The notes under the pieces: generated by a model
Databases searched by the model: none
The model's input: the letters and a program-made list of their open reading frames with translations, nothing else
Told to the model about the DNA's origin: nothing
Part shown: positions 1-5,127 of the stretch, in pieces
How the letters are laid out: every line of letters starts with the position of its first letter
How positions within the stretch are numbered: position 1 is the stretch's first letter
Assembly: GCA_002365855.1 (NCBI GenBank)
Contig: DFAP01000134.1
Span: 1-9,737 of the forward strand
Direction of reading: 5' to 3'
Length of the DNA stretch: 9,737 nt
Origin: Pelotomaculum sp. UBA3103
Lineage (GTDB): Bacteria; Bacillota; Desulfotomaculia; Desulfotomaculales; Pelotomaculaceae
Program-made: the position numbers and the translations under genes

Positions 1-208
1 CAGTAAAAGTATACATCTCCTTCTCGACTATATCAGTAGTATCACCAACCCCGCGCAAGAAGAGCTCCGTGTGTTCAAAAACCGGAGTCCTTATTTCGGA
101 ATAAGCGTACTCAGAACAAATTTGGCGGATCAGGCTTTCCAGGTACTGCCACTTCTCCACATCTCCCGGCAGAATATCGTTTGTGCCCCTGGGCCGAGTA
201 GTTAACAT
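1..208 (-). CDS. hisS: Histidyl-tRNA synthetase, N-terminal part (runs off left edge)
   Basis: Charges tRNA-His with histidine in the cytoplasm (class II synthetase, ATP-dependent). Only the first 69 codons are inside the window. The translation begins [20 protein letters not shown] and continues with a stretch typical of the HisS motif 1 region ([20 protein letters not shown], then [15 protein letters not shown]). [10 protein letters not shown] and the TPVFE and GDTTDIV segments are hallmarks of bacterial HisS. The ATG at 208 is preceded by AAGGAGGG (215-222 on the minus strand) with a 6-nt spacer, so the start is firm. A histidine-type T-box leader lies directly upstream, which fits the identification. 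In many Firmicutes aspS follows hisS in the same operon; whether that holds here lies beyond the window. The gene is cut by the window edge, not broken. Confidence 0.96.
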   Translation of the reverse strand, partial: MLTTRPRGTNDILPGDVEKWQYLESLIRQICSEYAYSEIRTPVFEHTELFLRGVGDTTDIVEKEMYTFT

Positions 209-493
209 CGCAATCCCTCCTTAAAAACAAAACCGCCCCGGCATGCGAAAGCACTGCCAGGGACGGACATTTACCCGTGGTGCCACCCTTTTTCGGAAAA
301 CCTGCAGTTATCCCTTTTGCGCCCTTAACGGAGGACTCCGGGCCGGCCTAATGGCGTTATACACGTTTTCGGGGGCCGCTCACGGGTGTTTTTCAACGCC
401 AATCCACAAGGAAGGCTTTCAGTCGGTGGCCTTCCGTCCCTGATAAGGATAGCTGCGTTTACTCTTCCCGCTCATCGCTTTATACTATCACTG
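209..493 (-). promoter_or_regulatory. T-box riboswitch leader of hisS
   Basis: This leader binds uncharged tRNA and switches transcription of hisS on by antitermination. The T-box sequence AGGGTGGCACCACGGGT lies at 273-289 (minus strand). Its AGGG and ACGG arms can pair with CCGTCCCT at 259-266 to form the antiterminator, leaving the bulge UGGCACC for the tRNA acceptor end. The same CCGTCCCT is the 5' arm of the terminator, giving the expected switch. Stem I starts near 480: AGAGTA on its 5' side and TGAAAAACAC on its 3' side form the specifier loop, flanked by GCGGG/CCCGT and ACGC/GCGT helices. A CAC (His) triplet sits at 386-388, in agreement with the gene controlled. The UGGN position is C, which does not match the usual C73 discriminator of tRNA-His (see findings). 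Confidence 0.93.
223..266 (-). terminator. T-box-controlled intrinsic terminator before hisS
   Basis: On the minus strand, CCGTCCCTGGCA (255-266) pairs with TGCCGGGGCGG (233-243), about 11 pairs with one bulged U. It is followed by TTTTGTTTTT (223-232). The 5' arm is shared with the antiterminator helix, so termination is the default when tRNA-His is charged. The ribosome binding site of hisS begins just after the U-run. Confidence 0.92.
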
Positions 494-499
494 TCAAAC

Positions 500-528
500 A
501 TTTTAAGCAAAATATTCTTTTTTGTCAA
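500..528 (-). promoter_or_regulatory. Sigma-A type promoter of hisS
   Basis: TTGACA (523-528) and TAAAAT (500-505) on the minus strand are separated by exactly 17 nt. Transcription should begin near 493, just before Stem I of the T-box. The -35 matches consensus perfectly, fitting a strong promoter whose output is set mainly by the T-box. Confidence 0.88.
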
Positions 529-576
529 TTAAAAGGAACCTTTTTGCCTGCTCTCCTGGAATCGTACTTAACTGAA

Positions 577-585
577 TGATATAAT
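577..585 (+). promoter_or_regulatory. Extended -10 promoter of the UPF0291 gene
   Basis: TGATATAAT on the plus strand combines the TGn extension with a perfect TATAAT at 580-585. The best -35 candidate at the right distance (TGGAAT, 557-562, 17-nt spacer) is weak, as is common for extended -10 promoters. The predicted start is near 592, giving a 5' leader of about 142 nt. It diverges from the hisS promoter, whose -35 ends at 528. Confidence 0.7.
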
Positions 586-591
586 TCCGTT

Positions 592-733
592 GGGGACAAT
601 CTAAATTAGGGATTTATTAGGAATATTTATTTTAGTTTGATCATTCACAAAAGTTGGTGACATTCCCACGAGGGAGGTGCATCCCCATACCTTAGCCGGA
701 GGTGCGTCCCTTTTCATAAGTGAGGTGACTATA
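592..733 (+). promoter_or_regulatory. 5' leader of UPF0291 gene with repeated SD-like hairpins
   Basis: The first half is AT-rich and featureless. The second half carries three GAGGTG motifs (674-679, 699-704, 722-727). The first two lie inside near-identical units GGAGGTGCATCCC (673-685) and GGAGGTGCGTCCC (698-710), 12 of 13 bases the same and 25 nt apart. Each unit can fold into a small hairpin through GGGA/TCCC or GGA/TCC pairing. The first GGGA can instead pair with TCCC at 664-667 around an ACGA loop. The third, unpaired GAGGTG is the likely true ribosome binding site. No known riboswitch class is recognised. Confidence 0.45.
673..710 (+). repeat. Two direct repeat units GGAGGTGCrTCCC
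   Basis: Units at 673-685 and 698-710 differ at a single base (A/G). Each is an imperfect inverted repeat carrying a Shine-Dalgarno-like core. They lie just upstream of the real ribosome binding site of the UPF0291 gene. Confidence 0.7.
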
Positions 734-1021
734 TTGATAACAAAAGAACTTGTAGAAAGAATAAATGAGCTTGCCCGCAAACAGAAGGACGGAGGACTTA
801 CTGAAGAGGAAAAAACAGAACAAAAATCACTCAGGAAAATATATTTAAAGAACATACGCGCCCAGGTAATCGGAACTTTGGAATCGGCCGGGCTAAAACC
901 CAGGAGGGAAAGCAAAACTACCTGTGATTGTGGGTGTAGCGCTCAAGGGGAAGCAGACGGGTGTTCTTGTGAAGGCGGGCAGGACCACGATCATCCAGAT
1001 CAAGACAAACTTGTCCATTAG
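734..1021 (+). CDS. UPF0291/DUF896 family protein with Cys-rich C-terminal tail
   Basis: A small cytoplasmic helical protein of unknown function, related to Bacillus YnzC. The reading frame is open from GTG at 677, but the start is placed at TTG 734. GAGGTG at 722-727 sits 6 nt before it, and the family begins at this point (MITKELVERINELARKQKDG). Residues 1-55 match the family: ELVERINELARK, the G-LTEEE turn, then the basic helix LRKIYLKNIRAQV ending in LESAGLKP. The family is usually about 75-80 residues; this one is 95. The extra tail holds five cysteines (64, 66, 68, 77, 79, as CDCGC and CSC) and three histidines (85, 87, 95), plus many acidic residues. The tail looks like a metal-binding segment, which is inference. 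The gene is monocistronic, stands opposite to its neighbours, and ends at an intrinsic terminator. No signal peptide or membrane segment. Confidence 0.9.
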   Translation: MITKELVERINELARKQKDGGLTEEEKTEQKSLRKIYLKNIRAQVIGTLESAGLKPRRESKTTCDCGCSAQGEADGCSCEGGQDHDHPDQDKLVH

Positions 1022-1098
1022 ATGGATCGAGTAGTCACACTGGTTGATTAAGCTTGACCCCGGGCGGTTGTAATGTATAACATAGCCTGTCAGAACTC

Positions 1099-1132
1099 AG
1101 GCGCCGGCTCATAATTGAGCGGCGCCTCTTTT
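1099..1132 (+). terminator. Intrinsic terminator of the UPF0291 gene
   Basis: AGGCGCCGGCTCA (1099-1111) pairs with TGAGCGGCGCCT (1116-1127) around a TAAT loop, 12 pairs with one bulged G, followed by CTTTT (1128-1132). On the minus strand the hairpin is not followed by a T-run, so it should stop plus-strand transcription only. It abuts the stop codon of the convergent metallo-hydrolase gene. Confidence 0.88.
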
Positions 1133-1756
1133 CTACCTGAGAAAGGGGTTGTTGCGTTTTTCACTACCAAGGTTTGACGCCGGGCCATGGCCCGGATAGA
1201 CCTTGGTTTCGGGCGGAAACTTCATAAGTTTGTTTTTTATTGAGGCGATGAGGCGGGTGTGGCTCCCTCCCGGAAAATCCGAACGCCCTACTGATCCGGC
1301 AAAAAGAGTGTCTCCGGTGATTAAAATGTCTGGTTCGATCCTAAGGCTGATACCGCCTAAAGTGTGGCCGGGAGTATGAATAACTTCAATATCCACATTG
1401 CCCACTTTAATCGTATCGCCTTCGTTGAGCAGCCGGTCCGCCTGTTTAAACGACAGCTTTGGCCCAACGTAAACTGACAGGTTTTTACCGGAGTCCACGA
1501 GCAGGTCGGCGTCATCAGTGTGAATCATAACTTCAGCTCCGGTAGCCTCCTGCACCTCAGTAAGGGCGCCGATATGATCTACATGGCCATGGGTTAGGAT
1601 GATCGCTTTTACTTTCAAACCAAGAGCATCAATTGCCGCCAGTATCCTTTTTGCCTCAGCCCCGGGATCTACCACCGCGCCTTCTTTTGTCTCGTCGCAG
1701 CCTATTATGTAACAATTAGAATCCATTGGGCCTACCGATATACCTTTAAATATCAT
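1133..1756 (-). CDS. MBL-fold metallo-hydrolase, glyoxalase II-like (YqgX/YcbL type)
   Basis: A 207-residue metallo-beta-lactamase-fold hydrolase. The metal ligands are in place: THGHVDH at 55-61 (H56, H58, D60, H61), H131 in TPGHTLG, D149 in TGDTLF and H190 in YPGHGP. GRSDFPGGS (158-166) is typical of the short glyoxalase-II-like subgroup, which lacks the C-terminal helical domain of classical GloB (about 250 residues). Members hydrolyse thioesters such as acyl-glutathione analogues; the physiological substrate cannot be read from the sequence. It is cytoplasmic. The ATG at 1756 has GGAGGT upstream, but at a long 12-nt spacing, so translation may be modest or coupled to dtd, 23 nt upstream. 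It is the last gene of the recJ operon, and no T-run hairpin follows it on the minus strand. Confidence 0.9.
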   Translation of the reverse strand: MIFKGISVGPMDSNCYIIGCDETKEGAVVDPGAEAKRILAAIDALGLKVKAIILTHGHVDHIGALTEVQEATGAEVMIHTDDADLLVDSGKNLSVYVGPKLSFKQADRLLNEGDTIKVGNVDIEVIHTPGHTLGGISLRIEPDILITGDTLFAGSVGRSDFPGGSHTRLIASIKNKLMKFPPETKVYPGHGPASNLGSEKRNNPFLR

Positions 1757-1779
1757 AGATAAATTGATACCTCCATCAG

Positions 1780-2235
1780 TTAAAAGTTCTTTTTACTGTC
1801 CAGCAGCATCGTAACTGGCCCGTCGTTTACTATTTCCACCGTCATGTGCTCACGAAAGATACCGGTGGCCACCATTAAACCCAGTTTCTCCAACTCTTCA
1901 ACAAAAATTCCATATAGCTCCCGGGCTTCTTCCTGGCTGCAGGCTTCTGAAAAACCAGGCCGTCTTCCTTTTCGGCAGTCACCAAAAAGGGTAAACTGGG
2001 ATACTACCAGCACCGATCCGCTAATATCAAGTACCGAAAGGTTCATCCTGCCCTGTTCATCATCAAAAATCCGCAGATAAGCGATTTTGTCGGCAATATA
2101 CGCGGCGTCTTTCGCGGCATCACCATGTCCAACACCCAAAAGGACGACCAGGCCGGGGCCGATTTCACCCACAATAGTATCATCGACCTTTACCGAGCCC
2201 CGGGCAACTCTTTGAACAACCGCCCTCAATAGCAT
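1780..2235 (-). CDS. dtd: D-aminoacyl-tRNA deacylase
   Basis: Hydrolyses D-aminoacyl-tRNA (and glycyl-tRNA-Ala) to keep D-amino acids out of protein; a cytoplasmic homodimer that uses tRNA chemistry for catalysis. The 151-residue length is normal. Both signature motifs are intact: SQFTLFGD at 79-86, followed by the usual CRKGRRPGF, and [11 protein letters not shown] at 137-147 with the cross-subunit Gly-Pro (139-140) that excludes L-amino acids. The ATG at 2235 has only two bases between GGGGGTG and the start. The TTG at 2229, 8 nt from the same site, would give the standard MRAVVQRV amino end, so the true start may be two codons later. The gene follows rel by 11 nt, and its ribosome binding site lies beside the rel stop codon. 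The rel-dtd pairing is conserved in Firmicutes. Confidence 0.95.
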   Translation of the reverse strand: MLLRAVVQRVARGSVKVDDTIVGEIGPGLVVLLGVGHGDAAKDAAYIADKIAYLRIFDDEQGRMNLSVLDISGSVLVVSQFTLFGDCRKGRRPGFSEACSQEEARELYGIFVEELEKLGLMVATGIFREHMTVEIVNDGPVTMLLDSKKNF

Positions 2236-2246
2236 TTCACCCCCTG

Positions 2247-4538
2247 TTAATTCAACGAGTTCAAGGGCTGGTTGCTGAAACTCACGCGCCTCACGTCATA
2301 GACATCCTTAATCCGGCTGATTTTATTCATAATGTGCTCCAGCTGCTCCAGTCCTCTCATCTCGAGAACAAGATCTATCACTGCTCCCCCGTCCTTCTTG
2401 GCCCGGGCGGTTACCCAGTTGGCGCTGATTTTCATTTCCAGTAGAACTGCCATCACATCGCTCAAAAAGCCTGCCCTGTCAATCCCGTTAATTTCTAGTT
2501 TAACCTGGAATGGATCTGAGAAATCCTTGTCCCAGGCCACATCCACCAGCCTTTCCCTTTCGTCTCGCTGGCAAACGGAGATGTTCCTGCAATCTGTACG
2601 GTGTATAGATACACCCCGTCCTCTGGTAATATACCCCGAAATGGGATCTCCGGGCACCGGATTGCAACAATGGGACAGCCTGATTAGAATGTTATCGATA
2701 CCTTTTACCCTGATCCCCTGGGTAGGTTTGCCCCAAACAGTTGGAGACCTCACTTCGGCCTTGAGCACCTGCACTTCTTCCAACAGGCCTTTTTTCTCCG
2801 TCCTAGCCTCCTCCATCTTGATCTTCGCCAGGATGTTATTGGCTGTGATAGCCCCGTCTCCTATGGCTGCGTAAAGGTCTTCGAGATTTAGGATATTATA
2901 TCTCCTGCCAATCTCTAGAATCTTTTCACTCTTCAAATCTGCTTCTATTCCCTGTTTTTTAGCCTCCCGTTCCAGAATTTCTTTTCCTTTAAGGATGTTT
3001 TCATCCCGATGTTCCTTTTTAAACCATTGCCTGATTTTTGTCTTCGCGTGCGAGGTAGCGGCTATGTTTAACCAATCCCGGCTCGGCCCGCTGTTCTTTG
3101 AAGTCAGGATCTCAATTATATCACCATTTTTTAGTTTATATTCCAGGGGTACTATGCGCCCGTTAATTTTGGCTCCGATGCATCGGTGGCCCACGTCGGT
3201 GTGTATCCTGTAGGCAAAGTCCAAAGGAACAGACCCTGCCGGGAGTTCTACCACATCGCCTTTTGGTGAGAATACAAAAACTGCGTCGGCAAATAAATCG
3301 ATCTTAAGGCTCTCCATAAACTCCCTGGCATCTTTGAGATCATACTGCCAGTCCAGAAGCTGCCTCAACCATGCCATTTTTTTATCAAACTCGCGGTCAC
3401 CCCGCACACCTTCCTTGTAGCGCCAGTGTGCCGCAATCCCATACTCGGCTGTCCTGTGCATTTCCTTGGTCCGGATCTGGATCTCCAGGGGTTCCCCCTG
3501 CGGGCCAATAACAGTTGTATGCAGCGACTGGTACATATTAGACTTGGGCATGGCAATAAAGTCTTTAAAACGGCCGGGAATAGGTGTCCAAAGTGTATGT
3601 ACAATACCCAGGGTAGCATAGCAGTCCCTTACTGTTTCCACCAGGCAGCGCACGGCCATCACATCGTAAATTTCATTAAGGTCTTTTTGTTGTACAACCA
3701 TTTTTGCGTAGATACTGTACAGGTGCTTTGGACGGCCCTGAATGTCGGCTTCAATTCCCACGGCCCCCAGTTTTTCTTTCAAGACGGAGATTGCCGCCTC
3801 AATGTTCTCCTCACGTTTACTTCTTGTCTTAGCTATTCTATCCACCAGGTCAAAATATTTATCGGGTTCTTTAAACCTGAAAGCCAAATCTTCCAGTTCC
3901 CACTTCATCCTGTAAATCCCCAGGCGGTGCGCCAGTGGGGCAAATATCTCAAGGGTTTCTTCCGCTATCTCCATTTGTTTGGGCGCCTGGTGGTATTTAA
4001 GTGTCCGTAGATTATGTAGGCGGTCAGCTAGTTTTATCAGAATCACCCGCGTATCTTTGGCCATGGCCAAAAACATTTTGCGGAGGTTTTCAGCCTGCTG
4101 TTCTTCCTTTGACTTGTATTCGATCCGGCTGAGCTTTGTAACCCCGTCTACCAGGCTGGTTACTTCTTCTCCAAAACGCTCCCTTATATCCTCCAGGGTT
4201 GCACCTGTATCCTCAACGACATCATGCAGCAATCCGGCCATTATTGTCTCCAGATCCAACTCAAGCTCAACGAGTATTTTCGCTACTTCCAGGGGATGGA
4301 TAATAAAGGGCTCCCCGGAAAATCGCTTTTGTTTCCGGTGGGCTTTTTCTGCATACTCATAGGCTAAGATAACATGAGAAGGATCTACCTTGGAGTTATA
4401 TGATTTAATAAGTTCCAGCAGTTCTTCCAGTGAGGCCACAGGGTCGACTACCGGAGTCTTTAATTGAGTTCCTGTATGGTCCTGTTTGATCAGCCCCACC
4501 TGTGAGGATAAATGAGCGGAGTTTTCCATAATAATCAT
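2247..4538 (-). CDS. rel: Bifunctional (p)ppGpp synthetase/hydrolase Rel
   Basis: Makes (p)ppGpp from ATP and GDP/GTP at stalled ribosomes, and degrades it. Domain order over 763 residues: HD hydrolase (about 55-200; H81, HDVVED at 105-110, LADRLHN at 171-177), synthetase (about 240-370; GRFKD at 322-326, SLHTT at 338-342, EIQIRT at 352-357), TGS (about 413-474), helical, a zinc-finger-like segment ([10 protein letters not shown] at 622-631, HRTDC at 646-650) and ACT (about 676-755). The RFKD motif is the RxKD form of Mn-dependent bifunctional enzymes, and the HD motif is intact, so both activities are expected. The amino end is about 25 residues longer than in Bacillus RelA. A second ATG at 4529 is possible: AAGGA is only a few nt from ATG 4538. 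A short hairpin (4550-4570) lies just upstream. The gene sits between apt and dtd, as in most Firmicutes, linking purine nucleotide metabolism to the stringent response. Confidence 0.97.
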   Translation of the reverse strand: MIIMENSAHLSSQVGLIKQDHTGTQLKTPVVDPVASLEELLELIKSYNSKVDPSHVILAYEYAEKAHRKQKRFSGEPFIIHPLEVAKILVELELDLETIMAGLLHDVVEDTGATLEDIRERFGEEVTSLVDGVTKLSRIEYKSKEEQQAENLRKMFLAMAKDTRVILIKLADRLHNLRTLKYHQAPKQMEIAEETLEIFAPLAHRLGIYRMKWELEDLAFRFKEPDKYFDLVDRIAKTRSKREENIEAAISVLKEKLGAVGIEADIQGRPKHLYSIYAKMVVQQKDLNEIYDVMAVRCLVETVRDCYATLGIVHTLWTPIPGRFKDFIAMPKSNMYQSLHTTVIGPQGEPLEIQIRTKEMHRTAEYGIAAHWRYKEGVRGDREFDKKMAWLRQLLDWQYDLKDAREFMESLKIDLFADAVFVFSPKGDVVELPAGSVPLDFAYRIHTDVGHRCIGAKINGRIVPLEYKLKNGDIIEILTSKNSGPSRDWLNIAATSHAKTKIRQWFKKEHRDENILKGKEILEREAKKQGIEADLKSEKILEIGRRYNILNLEDLYAAIGDGAITANNILAKIKMEEARTEKKGLLEEVQVLKAEVRSPTVWGKPTQGIRVKGIDNILIRLSHCCNPVPGDPISGYITRGRGVSIHRTDCRNISVCQRDERERLVDVAWDKDFSDPFQVKLEINGIDRAGFLSDVMAVLLEMKISANWVTARAKKDGGAVIDLVLEMRGLEQLEHIMNKISRIKDVYDVRRVSFSNQPLNSLN

Positions 4539-4549
4539 TTTCCTTAATA

Positions 4550-4570
4550 CCTGGGCCGTGCGGCCACAGG
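4550..4570 (-). other. Hairpin in the apt-rel intergenic gap
   Basis: On the minus strand CCTGTGGCC-GCAC-GGCCCAGG folds into an 8-bp GC-rich stem with one bulged T and a 4-nt loop. No T-run follows, so it is not a terminator. The AAGGA before the rel start lies 5 nt after it. It could be an RNA stability or processing site that sets rel expression apart from apt; that role is inference. Confidence 0.5.
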
Positions 4571-4593
4571 CAGTTTATTGAGTTGATTTCTAT

Positions 4594-5112
4594 TTAATAA
4601 TTGTACTGGACCAGTGATATTGTATCATAATCCTGTAGCTTAACCCGGCCGCCCAAACCCGTCAGCTCGATCAGGAAAGCCGTACCTACGACATCACCAC
4701 CAAGTTCCTCGACCAGTTTTACGGCTGTGGAAGCCGTTCCTCCTGTGGCTATCAATTCATCGACAACAAGTACCTTCATTTCTGGTTTAATAGCTTCCCG
4801 GTTAACCTCGACTGGCCTGTTGCCAAAATCCAGATCATAATGCCAGCTGAATACATCCCCTGGCAGGTTGCCGGGGTTAGACAGTGTAACCAGCCCTGTC
4901 CCTAGAATATAGGCCAGCGGAGCCCCTATTATTAAACCTCGCGCCTTTGGGCATACAATGAGTTCTGCCTGCTTGTGCTTGCACTGCACTGCTATCTCCT
5001 GAATAGCGTGTCTGAAAGCATTCGCGTCAAGGAGCAAGGTGGTGATATCCCTGTAGTTAATGCCTTCACGGGGAAAGTCAGGTATTTCTCTAATTTTGCT
5101 CTTAAAGTCCAA
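4594..5112 (-). CDS. apt: Adenine phosphoribosyltransferase, diverged active-site loops
   Basis: Family role: adenine + PRPP to AMP + PPi, purine salvage, cytoplasmic. The frame is open to ATG 5142, but TTG 5112 is the better start: AAGGAGG (5121-5127) lies 8 nt before it, and the product (172 residues, MDFKSKIREIPDFPREG) matches the usual family amino end and length. Conserved: IPDFPREGINYRDIT (10-24), ARG (57-59), APLAYILG (64-71) and the PRPP loop VLVVDELIATGGTA (114-127). Diverged: the usual RKPGKLP is SNPGNLP (78-84), losing the basic residues that contact substrate phosphates; the loop usually ending LEYG is LDFG (94-97), replacing the conserved Glu and Tyr; VDDLLATGGT is VDELIATGGT. 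The fold is clear. Whether adenine is still the substrate is open. The gene follows recJ by 13 nt and precedes rel by 55 nt in one operon. Confidence 0.88.
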   Translation of the reverse strand: MDFKSKIREIPDFPREGINYRDITTLLLDANAFRHAIQEIAVQCKHKQAELIVCPKARGLIIGAPLAYILGTGLVTLSNPGNLPGDVFSWHYDLDFGNRPVEVNREAIKPEMKVLVVDELIATGGTASTAVKLVEELGGDVVGTAFLIELTGLGGRVKLQDYDTISLVQYNY

Positions 5113-5120
5113 TTTTATAA

Positions 5121-5127
5121 CCTCCTT
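5121..5127 (-). promoter_or_regulatory. Ribosome binding site that fixes the apt start
   Basis: AAGGAGG on the minus strand overlaps the recJ TAA stop (5126-5128) and lies 8 nt upstream of TTG 5112. It lies downstream of the alternative ATG at 5142, which therefore cannot use it. The overlap with the recJ stop points to translational coupling of apt to recJ. Confidence 0.88.

Noticed and set aside
243..443. 66-residue plus-strand open frame over the hisS leader
   Set aside because: It lies opposite the T-box RNA, has no ribosome binding site or family resemblance, and the minus-strand structure fully explains the sequence.
664..674. TCCC-ACGA-GGGA hairpin as half of a guanidine-II (mini-ykkC) riboswitch
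   Set aside because: That class needs two hairpins with ACGR loops. No second ACGR loop is present, and the gene is not a known guanidine-related gene.
677..733. GTG at 677 as the start of the UPF0291 gene
   Set aside because: The extra 19 residues are not part of the family and would translate the repeat/hairpin leader. TTG 734 has a good ribosome binding site and the correct family amino end.
3426..4010. 194-residue plus-strand open frame inside rel
   Set aside because: It is antisense to the conserved synthetase and HD region of Rel. Its composition is that of a shadow frame. The same holds for the other plus-strand frames within dtd, rel, recJ and the CDF gene.
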